From Udeniomyces pyricola (taxonomy: Eukaryota; Basidiomycota; Tremellomycetes; Cystofilobasidiales; Mrakiaceae), in the NCBI GenBank assembly GCA_039545295.1, contig BCIK01000005.1:965142-1029141 (forward strand): DNA of 64,000 bases, given 5' to 3'. Numbering within the stretch: the stretch's first letter is position 1; every line of letters begins with the position of its first letter. Shown here in pieces: positions 46,563 to 59,500 of the stretch. The notes beneath the pieces are model-generated. The model did no database searches, was not told where the DNA came from, and saw nothing but the letters and a program-made list of their open reading frames with translations. Position numbers and translations under genes: made by a program.

Positions 46563-49500
46563 ATGTGCGGTATCGTCTTTTCGCTCTCGCAGGAGACGAT
46601 TCCGACGGCTCGATCCAAGGCTCAATGGGACACGCTCGTCGAAGCGTCCAAAGCGAGAGGTTCGTTTCGCTCGAGTTCGCTCGTTTTTTTTTTCGATCCC
46701 CCATCTTCATCCACTCACACAAATACATACAGACACACCCACTCAGAAGGGGGGAGGGAGGAGGGAGGAGGGAGGGGGAGATGTACTCCTATCACTTGCC
46801 ATACTGATGTCGCGTCCCTAAAAACCCTCGCTTTGCGCAAGGAAGATCTAACCGGACTGACTAGCTAATCCAGATCGGTTGAGTTTGCTTTCGGTCTTTC
46901 ATCTTTGATTATATATGTATATTTCCCTCAAGGATAGGCCCCGATTCGCATCGGACACATTCCCTTTCCATCCTCCCCTCCAACCTTCCCTCCCCCTCGA
47001 CCTTTTCCGACACCCCATTAACCCCCTCTGACACGCCTCCAATCCTCCCTTACAACTTAACGTTCTTCTCTTCCGTCCTTCACCTTCGCGGTCCGAACCT
47101 TTATCCTCAACCCGTCCTTTCCCCTTCCTCGTCCTCCGTCCTCTGCTGGAATGGCCAAGTCTTTGAATCAACCCATCGTCAGTTTGATATGGAGAGGCTC
47201 AAGGGGAAGAGCGATACGGAGGTCGTTTGGGAGTTGTTGGAGGAGCAAAGGGGGGAGTTGGAAGGGGTGAGAGAGGTTTGGAATGGGTTGGAAGGACCGT
47301 GAGTGTAGAGAATAAAGAATTAGAAGAAAAAAAAGAAGGCGGAGAACAGAGAGAGAGAGAGAGAAAGACAGAGAGAAGAAAAACAAAGAGGGAACTTCAC
47401 ACGTTTTCCCTCACACCACCTCTCTCTGTTCTTTTTTCTCTTTTGGGAAGATGGAGAAAGAATCGACCGCGAGATCAGACTTTTTCTTCTTTTTTTTTTC
47501 CCCCTGTTCTGACAAATGCAAATTTGGGGTCAATCCAAAACTGATCTGTTTCGACCTTTGCTTGACATCCCTTCTTTTTTTTTTGGTTCCTCTCTTCAGA
47601 TGGGCTACGATCTACTTTCACGTATGCTCCATCTCATGATACCTCATGTCTTCTGTCCCACCTCCCCTTCTCATTCTCTCCAAGCAACAACGCTCTCACA
47701 CCTGATGCCTCTCTCCTCGTTTTTGTCTATCTTCTGCCTTGCCAGGCTCCGACCAAGAAACTGTACGTTTCTCGAGATCCCCTCGGTCGACGCTCCCTTC
47801 TTATCTCCCACCCGACCCCAAAAGACCCTCAGCTTCTCCTGGCTAGCGTCGCATCATCATCACCATCACCATCACAACTACCCACATCTTCGACGACTCC
47901 TACTACCTCGACGGATCAAGATGGATCGTTGGGGAGGACGTGGGAGGAAGTCGATTGTCAGAGTATCTTGGTCATTGATCTTGACAACACATCGGTATAT
48001 ACACTTTCCCTCCTCCCCCTCCCCCCCTCCCCGTTTCTTCGTTCCATAGTTTATGCCATCGAGATGCACTTCAAGGCCTTTCCAAAAGAAAAAAAAAAGA
48101 AGAAGAAGAAGAAGAAAAGACTCATCGTACTTTCCCTATTTCTCTCTCGTCTTCTCATCGTCTACCGCTCTCTCTCTCTTTGAACAGGACCTCTTCTCCC
48201 CTCATCTCCTCTCCTTTCACCCTCGATCCCTCACCCCTCCTTCCTCTTCCCACTTTTACGCCCAAGTGACCTCTATCAACCGCACCCTACCTCCTCCTTC
48301 CCATTCTCTCCCTTTCTCCTCCCAGAATCCCTCTCGAGCCGGCTCATCGTCATCGTCGTCGTCATTTGATCAAGCATCAACCGTCGCTTTGACGACGTTC
48401 GAAACGGAACTCTGGAAGAGCGTCAAGCGGCGAGTCGAGAATATCCCTCCGTTGGACAAACTCGCCCCTTCTCCTCCTTCTTCTTCTTCTTTGGAGACGG
48501 CGACGGGGATGAAAGGGACTCGGTTGGCTGGTGAAGCGAGGTTGGGAGTCTTGTTCTCGGGTGGGATCGATTGTACAGTCGTAGCGCTCCTCGCTGAAGA
48601 GTCCGTCTTCCTCCCTTCCCCTCTCTCTCTCTCCCTTTCTTTCTGTCTCGTAGGGTCAGATCTTTGAAACCTGATCGTCTCTCTACATTTCTCCTTCCAC
48701 CCTGTTTTCACTCTCTTCTTCCGCTACCATTTCATCCTTCCCCCTTACCCCCCTTTCTTTCCAACCTTCCAGGTTCATCCCTCCTGACGAACCTATCGAT
48801 CTCCTCAACATCGCATTCGAGAACCCCCGGGCGTTGCAAGCCAAAGAGACCCATCGGCGTCAACAACGACTCCGACGGCTCAAGGTGGCTCGGGAGGCGG
48901 AGAAGAAACGGAGTGGTCGGGAAGGAAGAGGAGGAGGAAAAGAAGGTGGGGTGATCATGATGAAGGCCGAAGAGGTAGGGGGGGAGGGGAAACGAAAGGG
49001 GTCGTTAGAGGTTGGAAGTGGGTTGAAGAAGGAAGTGGGGAAAGTAGAGGGTGAGGATGAGAAAGGTGGATTGGAGATGAAGGATCAAGAGGTCAAAGCT
49101 GAAAAAGAGGAAGGAGATGATGAAGCAAGAGTAGAAGAGGAGGAAGAAGAAGCGAAGAGACGATCGATCTATGACGTTCCCGATCGGCTGACGGGAAGGG
49201 CAGCCGTCCAAGAATTGTAAGTTGACTTCCACTCCCCATGACATGCATGCATGATAAAACCGGATTCCTCGGTCAAGCCTCTTTGGGTTTTCTTCTCTAG
49301 TTTTCTTCCTTGATGTTTTGAACGATCGATTGTTGTCCTTACCTTCTCGCCTTCCCTCCGTCCGACCTTTTTCTCTCTTTTTTTTTTCTTCCATCCCTCT
49401 TCTTCAAAAAAAAAAAACAAAACTGACAAAACCATCATTCAACTCCTCTTGCTTTCCACTCATTCCCCTTTTTACCCTCCCTTCTTCGAATTCTGTTCCC

Positions 49501-51212
49501 TCTCTTCGGGCGTCCGTCTTTCATACTCTTCTCATTGCCTTTTTTTTTACCCCTTTGAAACGCAGACGGAAACTCCGACCGGACCGACGGTGGAACTTTG
49601 TCGAGATCGATATTCCTTATTCGGTGCGTAAAACGCGCCGCGGCTTCACTTTGCGGCCTATGGTTCATCCCATCTCATCTCCCACCGGCGCCTCTCAGAG
49701 AAATCGAAAATGCGTCTCCAGAGATACATGTCGACGTGGTTACATTACATATCAAGCAACCGAACCATCGAGAGACAATACCGCGTTCTCACCTATTCAA
49801 TTCCATTCTTGAAAAAAAAAAAAAAAAAAAAACAGACCCTAAGCTAACTACATCTCACCTCTCCCCCCCCCCCTTTCCCAAACCCTCTCCACAATTCACC
49901 CATGCTCTTCCCTTCTTCTCGCATTCCCCCTTCCCTGCTCTCGACACTACTACCTCTTTTCCAGGAAACGACTCGAATGACACCTCACATCCTCAGTTTG
50001 ATGTATCCGTCTGATACCATTATGGACCTCTCACTCTCCCTCGCGTTGTTCTTTGCTTCTCGCGGCCAAGGGACACTCGATCCCAATGATCACCCATATC
50101 CCTCTCCAACTCCATCGGGTCCTTTGGATCCCTCGTCTTCGTCGGCGGCATCGGCGGGAGAAGAGAGGCCAGAGACGCAAGGAAAGACAACACGTCATCA
50201 TCGTCGTCGTCGTCGTCGGATCGAGTACGCAAGTCGAGCCAAGGTGTTATTGAGTGGATTAGGTGCAGATGAGCAGTTGGGAGGATACGCTCGTCATCGA
50301 AGAGCTTGGGAAGGGAACGGTTGGCAAGGCGTCATCGATGAGGTTCGTTTTTCTTTTTTTTTTCTTCTTCTTTTTTCTTTTTTAATCAGTTTTTTGTGTG
50401 TGTTTGTGCTCTTCTTTGGTCGGTATTTAGGGCAAGCGGAGAGAGAAAGAAGGAGGGGGGGGGGACGTTGAAAGAGAATATCTTGACTTATCATCACGTC
50501 TTTTTCTTTCCCCTTTGTTTTTTCCTCCTTTCTTTGTTGTATGTATATCGTCTTCTTTCTCATCTCTCTCGTCCGATCCCCCTCCTCCCTTCCCCCGAAA
50601 AAAAAAAAAAAAAAAAAAAAACCCCCTCCAATCCATCTTTGCCAGATCCAACTCGACCTAACCCGTCTTCCCACCCGAAACCTCGGTCGAGACGATCGGA
50701 TCCTCTCTTCCCACTCGCTCGAAGTCCGTTACCCTTTCCTCTCCCTCTCCTTTCTCCACCACACCGCACGGATCCCGATCCAATTTAAACTCGATTTTCG
50801 GTATCCCGATCCTGAAGATCGACCCGAGACCGAGACCGAGGAAGGGGAAGGAGGAGGAGGAGGAGGAGGAGGAGGAGGAAGGGTGGGTGAAGAAGCGGTA
50901 GGGGATAAGATGATTTTGAGGTTGATGGCGGGTCGATTAGGATTAGATCGGACGAAAGGAAGGAAGAAGAGAGCGATGCAGTTTGGAGCGAGGTCGGCCA
51001 AGATGGAAGTCGTCGAGAAAGAAGGGAAGGGAAAGCAAGTGGTCGATGGTGAGAAGAGTACTGAGGTGGGAGGATTTGGAGTGGGAGAGGGGGATGGGGA
51101 TGTGCAGAGGTCGATCCCATCATGTACGGCCACTGCCGTCGACGCAGGGGACAAGGCTGGGAGGAAGAACAAGAAGAAAGGGATGGGAGCGGAAAAAGTC
51201 CGGATCATTTAG
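46563..51212 (+). CDS. Asparagine synthetase domain-containing protein (ASNSD1-like)
   Basis: Nine exons (46563-46659, 46938-47298, 47600-47621, 47746-47994, 48188-48600, 48773-49216, 49566-49623, 49965-50342, 50646-51212) encode 862 residues. MCGI at the N-terminus supplies the Cys2 nucleophile of class II glutamine amidotransferases. RGPDSH and YVSRDPLGRRSLL are further glutaminase-domain marks. The synthetase domain has FSGGIDCTVVA (367-371, PP-loop with Cys after Asp instead of the usual Ser) and SGLGADEQLGGY (about 645-656). A basic/acidic insert of about 120 residues follows the PP-loop. The family (yeast YML096W, human ASNSD1) resembles asparagine synthetase, but its reaction is unproven. 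Exon 3 is 22 nt long. A poly-Gly run and a basic tail end the protein. Confidence 0.88.
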
Positions 51213-52235
51213 GGTTGACATTTGACATCACTTTGCTCAGCGCCGCCTCCGTGGGGAAAGGGGGGGGGGGACTGCAAAGCTTGTCATGATCGATTTTATT
51301 TTGTTTGGTCTAGAATGTTGATCGATAGATGTAAGCAAGCGTGGGAAGGGGAAGTAAGCAAAAGAAGGGTTTCTTACTGTTCCGTTCTTACTACTGTTCC
51401 TTTCTTACCCATGTATATATATATTGATGAGTCCATGCATGCGTACATAACTTGACGTACGGATCCATCTCGCTCCCCCCCCCCTCCCTCTTCGTTCTAT
51501 TTACTAACAGAAACAAAAATCAATCAAGTCCCCTAACCCGTACTGCCCTCATCGATGCTCATGATACATTCATACACATGCAGCATGTTCATGGTCAAGA
51601 GATGAGGTATAGATAAACTCGATTGGATAGATGATGATGCGTCTCGATGCACGCTCTGCGCATGAACATATGATATGATATGATATGATATGATATGATA
51701 TAATATGATATGATATGATATATATATATACATAAAAGGCGACCGGCGCGGCCGCGCCTGGCGAAGGGGGTAGGGAGGGATAGAATGAAAGCTACTTCGG
51801 ATGAGAAACAAAGACAAGATGGGATAGGACGTGAATAGAATTTAGAAAAGAAAAAGAAAAGAGGAGGGGATGAAACGATAGCACGAGACTCTAGAGATTC
51901 TATGGGAGCTGAGATGGATGGAAGGGGGGAAAAGATATAGAGGGGCCCCGGGGAGGGGTTGGAGGCAAAGGAGATGGAATCGGATGAATGAGATTGATCG
52001 ATCGAGGGTTCGTCAAGAACGGGAGAGGAGATGCATAGGGGAGGAAAAAAAAAGAAGAAGAGCGGAGTGAAGAAAAACGGGATAAAGGCAGAGGAGAGAG
52101 AAAAAAAAAGGAAAAAAAAAATGGGGAGGTGGAGGTTCTTAAATCTAAAAGGGTAAAGAAAGAAGGAGAAGAAAGAGAGGACACAGACACACAGAACAGA
52201 ACAGAACAAAACAAAACAAAGGAAACAAGTCTTCA
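51213..52235. other. Convergent intergenic region between the ASNSD1-like and AA14-like genes
   Basis: About 1 kb containing the two 3' ends. It includes poly-G and poly-C runs near 51260 and 51475, an ATATG microsatellite at 51668-51731, and a purine-rich block from 52040 to 52230. The long minus-strand frame here is low-complexity Phe/Ser/Leu sequence from the purine-rich repeat, not a gene. Confidence 0.5.
51668..51731. repeat. (ATATG)n microsatellite
   Basis: About ten ATATG units with one ATATA interruption, ending in a TATATATA stretch. It lies in intergenic DNA. Confidence 0.85.
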
Positions 52236-55200
52236 TCACGCTATCGAGAACACCATTCCCAGGGATACCCCGAGCAAACATGCAAGTAGCAAACAACAAG
52301 AAGACGCGAAAAGCGAGGTGGTGGTCCGTTGACTGGCCGACGACGTGTTCGCTGTCGATGATGACGCAGGGCGAGCCGTCGAAGAAGAGGTGGAGGAAGG
52401 AAGGAGAGTGGCGGAGGATGAGACCATACGAGTCATGGATGAAGAAGAGCGTGAAACCGAGGAGGAGGAAGAAGAAGAAGAAGAGGTGGTAGAAGCGTCG
52501 TAAGGGGTACGGGTGAAGACTTGGAAACGCCAGGTCCCACCGCATGTTCGGGAAGACTGTAGAGTGAGCATTCGAGAAGGGACAAGTAGGATAGCATTCG
52601 AGTACCCGAAAGAAAAGAAAAACAAAGAAAAACACGTAGAAATGATTAGCCCAGGCATACGAGACCCAAAGAATGACAAGAAAAAGTCATATAGTAGATG
52701 AAAGAAGAGGAACGTACATCTCCTGAGCACGGCACCGAGCACTCGCTCGCGTCGACTTTGGTACTGCCACGCGTTGCGTTCCCACACTTCACACACGACA
52801 AAGGACAGAAAAAAAAACAAAAAAAAAACACAAAAAAAAAACACAAAAAAAAAAAACACGATCGGGACACGAGAAAGTACACATACATGAAGAAAAATGG
52901 AGAATACGTATGCAAATCGGGTCTGTATCAGCTTTCCAAGTCCATCGAGAATCAAGATAGAGCTCGCAACGATTGGCCAGCAGCCATCGGAACCCTCTTT
53001 TTTTACTTGACGAACCCCTTCACTCACCCTGCATTGATTTCCATATTCGACCGTAGCGATCCTAAACCCCCTCTCCTCGCATTTCGCCATGCACAACTCC
53101 GGGATCATCATCAAATCCTTCTCGAACTCGATGCCCCCATCCTTGACGATGTTATGATTGAGGTCATCGGTCATACACCCCGTCGTATTGGACCAGTTTG
53201 CGAGAAAAGGCAACGTAAGTGGATCAGATGTTGGGTTGGAGGTATAGAGGTCGAGTTGGGCACCGTTGGGCATGCCGTAGTCTTCGTTGTAGAAAGGCGG
53301 GTCCGTCGATGGGTTGAAGACGTTGTTGCGCTCGCGCTGAAGCCAGTAGAATCTGAAGGAGAGACGAAGAAGGGTCGATCACGAGGGAAGAGAGAAATGA
53401 TCATGATCATGCAAAGGTTGTTGGGAACACGTTCGAGAGGAGGTTGGTACGTCATATGAGCAAGGAATGGTGAGGGTCGAAAAAGCGATTGAAGGCTTAT
53501 ACGTACGGCTGCTTGGGACCGGTCTTGCAGAACCCTGGGGCATCCGTACATTTCCAGGCGACGCCAGCTATGGGAGATCGACCACAGTCATGGAGGCAAG
53601 GTACGAGAGACGATGGTAAGATTCATGGGTAAAGGATTGCTGCGAGCGCATCCGGACAAAAAGGGATCGACAGAAGAAGAAGAAGAAAAAAAGCAAAAAA
53701 GCAAGATGGAACGAACGAGCAGGCAACGCCTTAGTGTTCACGGCGTTTGTAACTTTGGCTCGGAGTGCGGTCATGTAAAACTATCGCACCATAAAAAGGT
53801 CCAATATTGATCCACCAGCCCCAAAGTCAGTTTATTTTCAAAGGATTATAGGTGACGAACGAACGAGGGCGATTTGGGGGGGGGGGGGGNGGNGGACGAA
53901 CCTGTCTTGAGTCTCCTTCGGCGCTCCCGACANCGTGGATCCAGTTCCAGAAAACTGTACACCCCGAGGCAGGGCATGCGGGCAAGTCTGCGGGAATCTC
54001 AAATTCGACTTCACGGTACCAAGGCTGCCGAGCCAAGCATGTTTGATACAAAACGATATGACGACGGGATGAGCAAACCAAAGCGAAACAGAAAGAAAGG
54101 GAAAGAATGAAACACAAAGAAAATCGTACACAAGATCGGTTGGTGGAGATGACGACAAAGTCTTCTGGTTGGAGAGCCGAGACGTCTTCTCCGTACGCGA
54201 TGGCTAGAGAGCACCCTTTCGTTTGGTTCGTCGGTGCACCGCCATTAGCTTCGTACGTATCCTAAATAAAAAGAAACGAAAAAGAAAGAAAGAGAAAGGA
54301 CATGGAAACATGGGCGAGAAACGGAGTGAGGTTAGTTTTCGATGCGGGATGCGTGCAGTTTAGTTCGGTTTCGTTTGGGTAGGTGCATGGTTATGTGTAG
54401 CTGTGATGACTGGTTGAGAGGAGACATGGAAGCAAGCGAGTGATACGAACGGCTGTATGAAGAGGGCCGGTTGTGGGGCAAGCGTGAAGCTGAGCGTTCG
54501 AGCCAAGAGACGAGTAACCCTAAGAACGATCAAAGTCAACAGCGTTGGGAACATGGTGATAATCACAAAGAAAACAAGTTGCGGTTTCAGGATTGCCAGT
54601 TGAGGACCCGAGCTTGACGTAATGAGAAAAGCAAGGACGGACCTTGTTGCATGCGACCTGGATAAGATCAAGTAAATGATCAGAAGACAATAGAACGTCA
54701 GATGATTTTCCTGATCCATCGATGGTCACAGTTCATTTTCGCTTAAAAGCCAGGAAGAACGATGGACCAGACAACGTCGAACAGCAAGGTTAGAGACCCG
54801 GGTGCAAAAATTGCTCACCTCTACTTTAGCTCTGCCTCCTGCTGGAAGCTCAAGAAACTCGCCAGATGCGGGTGGTTGTTGGATGTTACCTGCAGCATAC
54901 CATTTCCAAACGAGATGGAAGGACCACGAAAGATTGAGTTGAGAACGTCTGTTTCACTTTTCCAACTTTTTGTCGTGTTTCTCTCGCGGATCGATGATCC
55001 CAAACGACGGCGCATACAGGCTAAACCAATCGAGGCTACCACCAACAAAAAAGAAGAAAAAGAAAAGAAAAAGAGAGAAAAAAAAAAAAAAAACTCACCA
55101 TGAAACCACCAACCGCCAAACCCTACGCCATCGGTTCCCGATCCCGTCTGGTCGTTGGCGAATGTGCGGTTGAACAACGGGTTGATGGGGGCCTGAGTGT

Positions 55201-55333
55201 TTGTGCATTGCGAAGCGTGGCCGGCTCCGTCGTCGCAGAGGCCATACATTGCCGGGTGCCAGAGAGCGACATGGGCACGGGCGAGGAGAGAGGTCGAGAG
55301 GAGGAGAGGGAAAAGAAATGTGCTCGGAAACAT
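52236..55333 (-). CDS. AA14-like lytic polysaccharide monooxygenase with WSC domain and GPI signal
   Basis: Eleven exons join to 494 residues: 55099-55333, 54819-54889, 54643-54657, 54451-54519, 54130-54261, 53902-54024, 53717-53780, 53507-53567, 53028-53352, 52718-52786 and 52236-52556. The signal peptide (MFPSTFLFPLLLSTSLLARA) ends before His21, so HVALWHPAMYG is the mature N-terminus, as a copper histidine brace needs. FGGWWFHGN, FLELPAGGRAKVEVACNK and LAIAYGEDVSALQPEDFVV resemble fungal AA14 xylan-active oxidases; His119 (mature 99) is the likely second ligand. Residues about 313-402 form a WSC domain with eight Cys (316, 344, 348, 364, 366, 381, 385, 393). A Ser-rich spacer and a hydrophobic C-terminus (FASSCCLLLACLLGVSLGMV) look like a GPI signal. 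It should sit on the cell wall or membrane. The AA14 assignment is from memory of family motifs. One N (53933) falls in exon 6. Confidence 0.82.
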
Positions 55334-56558
55334 AGTTTTGTAGAGATGATGGGAAAGTGGGTTAGGCAGGAAGAGGGAAGGAGGGGAGGCTAGACGAGGG
55401 GTTGGGGATTTTGGGTGGTGGATACAGTCGGCTTTGAGCACTGGAATGATAGATCCGAGGACAGTTCGAAGACGAAGAAGATATGGAGCAAGGAAGAGAG
55501 TAGGGTCAAAGAAGCTGCACGCAAAGGATCTTTGATAGGCACTCGGGCGTGGTGGCGTTCGATGATGGGATTCAATCCGGGTGTAGAGGAGGGGGAAGGG
55601 AAGAGAGAAGGAAGTTGGTTGAAGATCTAAGGGTTTATCGGTCGATGTATCGCTGTCTTCTGCCTAACCAGAGGCGTGGGATTTCAAGCGAGAGAATACT
55701 AGATACGGTGAGGATGGGATATGATAGGATCACAGGTGATAATAGACAGGCAGGCGTGTATAGATGATTGAGGAAGGAGGGGGAAGGGGGGTTGGAACGT
55801 GGAGGGACAAAGGGCGGACTTGGGAAGGGCAAGAAACTGCAGGTGATTGATTGCGTTTCGCCAAGCGACGACGCCGCGGAGCGACGTGTGGCATGTGGAG
55901 GTCAAGCCGACCGCGCATGCCGAAGTGCTGAGGAGGCGCAGCAACGTCATCATCGTCATCATCATTTGCCTGATCCGCCAACATACACATGTACATACAT
56001 ATGCATGTAAGTACGCGCTGATAAGAAAAGAACGTCTTATCATACCCTTGTGCTTACTATAGTGGCAGGCGAGTATCGACCATTGACCGTCGCATCGACC
56101 GATCGTCGACACCAGCTCACATATAATTGCTGCTGCACGTGATTCTGATACACCCATACATATGTATGGACATATATGCGACACATCGTACTGTAGCATA
56201 ACACCCATGCCAAGTTGATCAGTAAGAAGAGAGATAGCTAGGAAAGAACGCAAAATATGATGATACACATGCGTGCCGATTAGAAGAGAACGAGTACATT
56301 CTATTGTTTGAAAAGGACAGGAAAAGGAAAAAAAAAAAAAGGTGGAGATTTAGGNGATGATGAGGGATCGTGGAGGGAAGGGAAGGATGGGAATTTGGAT
56401 CAGAGTATAGAAAGGAAAGGAGAGGCGTATATGAGACGGAGAGAGTACAACTAGAGACACATCATAAGAGTAAGAACAAGAAGGGAAGAAAGATATAGGA
56501 TCACAGGACCCAAGACCCAAGATTCCTTTTCCTCCTTATGCCCACGGTTCCTCGCAGT
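55334..56558. other. Intergenic region upstream of the AA14-like gene
   Basis: About 1.2 kb between two minus-strand genes. It should hold the AA14-like promoter near 55334-55800 and the URC1 3' UTR near 56300-56558. Short CATCATCGTCATCATCAT repeats lie near 55947-55965, overlapping TACATA units near 55981-56010, and an N at 56355. No coding region recognised. Confidence 0.45.
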
Positions 56559-59500
56559 CTAGTGATCGATGTCCTCCCAAGCTCGTCCAATCGTCTTGTG
56601 CAAGTCTGCAGCGGTAACTTGCTTGGTTTGACTGTTGTAACCCGCGGCGATCTTGGCGTCGATCTCGACCATACCGTCAGCTGGAATAAGATGGGACGGC
56701 AGATCATGTCGCTCGAGAACCTTGATGCCAACCGAGGTGATGGCGTCGTACTTCATATCAGACTAAGGCACGGAGATTCGCGCAAGAAGGGACAATCATT
56801 CAGCATGAGACTATCGGTTGCGATAACCCGTGCGCGCAAAAGCTTTTGAAACACTTACCATGGACCAAAGGTGGTGAATGACCTTGACTCCAAGCCATCG
56901 AAGAGGGTCGGTCATCCTGGAGTACGCACCAGAAGCGAACGGTCAGCCTTCACGCTCTCCTCGACCGATAAATTACGATGAACGAATACACTCACAGTGC
57001 CTGGAATCGCATGTCTTTGACTCCGGCAATGAGCTCCGTCGACTTGAAGTATCGGTCAGCCGAATCTCCTCCACGCTTACGGGAGTTGTAGACGAGGTCT
57101 GCATGGGAAATGGCACAAAAAGGAAGAAGGATTGTCAGCGACGTCGTACCTAGGCAGCCTCTTCTTTCTCTTGTTTGAGATGATGTTATGCCGACATCAG
57201 ATGAGATCACGTTAGAAAGCGCAAAGATAACGTACACTTGGTGACCTCTCCAAGCGCTCGACCCTCCTTTCGGTAGTAGATGATGAGTCCGACTGTGAAG
57301 CATAAAACAAACCCAGAGCAGGTAACACGTAGTGAGCAAGAGTACAACGAGAATGTAACGAGTTTAGGACAAAGGGAACGAACCTCCGCCACGCTGGGCA
57401 CAGAGCGCGGCCTGCTCAATGGCGTAGGTGAGGTAAGGACGGCAGGTGCAGATATCAGAACCGCTGCATATGATACGTTCGCATGGTAAAAATGGAATGG
57501 GTTGTAGGTCAGCACGGCAGTGGGGCCATCAAACACAACCAGGGACAGGTTTTGAGATGTTGCCTTGACTCACAAAACATCCGAACCATTGCATTCGTCG
57601 TGAACTCGGACAGTGCACTCCTTTGAAGGATCGCTCAGGAACGCCGGGTTTCCAAAGATGTAAACAGTGATACCGCCGATGGGAGGAAGGAAGACCTCGA
57701 GGTCGCGTCGAGTGAGAAGCTCCGGGTACATGCCGCCAGTCTCCTCAAAGAGCGCTCGTCGGAGAAGGTCTTCGGAAATGCCGAAACGCTTGGCCATACC
57801 GGGCAAGTGCCAGACAGGCTCGATCTGGAAGGCGATGGTAATGTATCAAATCAGCATTCCGATCGGCAGTGGAGATATACCGTGAAGAGTATAGCTTTAA
57901 TACGTACAGCGGCTTTAGAGACGGCAACCTCGGCTCCCGGGTCAAGATCGGGGAAGCCTGGAATGGCTTGTGAGTGCTGGACTACCTTGCCATCGATAGG
58001 AAGTCGACCGGACGCCACGGCCTCGTCGAGTTCGGCCATCTTGATGTGAGCCTTGGTGACCGAGATGGTCGGTCGAGCATCGACACCGGCGTCGATTTGC
58101 TGTGAGGTGACGAGCGTGTACGTGAAGAAGATGAAACGTCAGGACTTGGACGTCAGGTACTAATTTTGGTCCCGAGAAGGCATGATGACATACAGCCTTG
58201 AACGCAGTCTGGGTGTAGTGACCCCAAGGGTCGAGGGAGACGATAGCGTCTTTCTCGTACCAGGCTGGCTGAGGAGGCAGGTCGTAAGGCTGCAGAGAAT
58301 GAAACAGGTCTTCGAGTAAGCAAGGTGCAACAGGCCAGCGCTTCACAATGACCAGGGTGAGGCGAACGAACCGGGTGAGTGTTGGTATAGTCAGGCTTGT
58401 GCTCGGGGTCAAGGGTGTTGAGGGCAATGGCAAGAGCCTTGTAGATGGAGTAGGATCCAGAATAGGCACTGGAAACGGGCAACGAGGCGCTGTGTCAGCC
58501 TGAGGCTTTCTCTTTCCTGCCTAAAGTGGACATCATAACTCACCCGATAGCGTTTCGGATCTTGAGCGAGTCAGGGTGACGGGAAGCGACGATGGGACCT
58601 CGCGATTGAACGTCAGGGGCACCCCAAGTGAGAGGAATAGGCTTGATACCGACCTGGCCGGGATAAGCTACACAGGCACCGGAAAGCGGGATCGGATGAA
58701 TTAAAGGGGTTTGTCAGTCTCTGGCGGTCCATTGTTCGTAGCATCGACCAGAAATCGTCATTCTAGGCTGATCCGTTCATTCGGTAAGATGGCCTGGAAC
58801 AACGTAGCGATACAAGTAGCGACATGTCAAAGGAAAGAGCCTCATCGGCGAGACTCACTCGTCAGAACGACTCGCTGGGGGTACATGTTTCCGACAGTCT
58901 GCTGACCCTGAGGAACTCGCTTGCTGGGCTTGCCGATGATGGCTGTCGCCGGGGAAGCAGGCGTACTCGAACCCGAGGCGGACTTGGGCGTCGGAGCGGG
59001 CGAACCGAGGGCAAGAAGCGAGGGTGAGCCAGAGGGCAAGTCGGCCGACGCAGAGGGGAGCAGAACCGAAGGGGAGGTGATAGTGTTCTCGCCTATGAGC
59101 AAATGGATGCGATCGTAGACACAATCGACGGGAACAACGTCAGCAAGATGAATCAACAATGACTGAGAGGGGTCAAAGGGGCTCCAAGATAAGCTGTAGG
59201 GACACGATAGTCGCGTTGACAGGGAAGAGGCAGGTCACTCACCCGAGTTGAGGCTTTGAACGGATGAGAGCTCCTCGACCTGAGAGCGAGTAGTCAGGCA
59301 TGGATGGATGGAACGGAGAGAACGTGCGTATCAAAACGGAATGTTGGACATCAGCTCCGGATGCGAGTAGGAAGGGAGACAGTCCAAGGCGGCAAATGAC
59401 GCTGCGGAAAGGATGGCATCGCCAGTCCCGGATCGATGACCGGCTTTGGGACATACCTTTGCCTGAAGAGCAGCGTTCTGAGCACTGAGCGCCTTCATCT

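Noticed and set aside
51595..52635. 346-codon Phe/Ser/Leu-rich minus-strand frame over the AA14-like 3' end
   Set aside because: Follows the purine-rich tract and overlaps the WSC-side exons in the wrong frame. It mimics membrane helices only because of low complexity.
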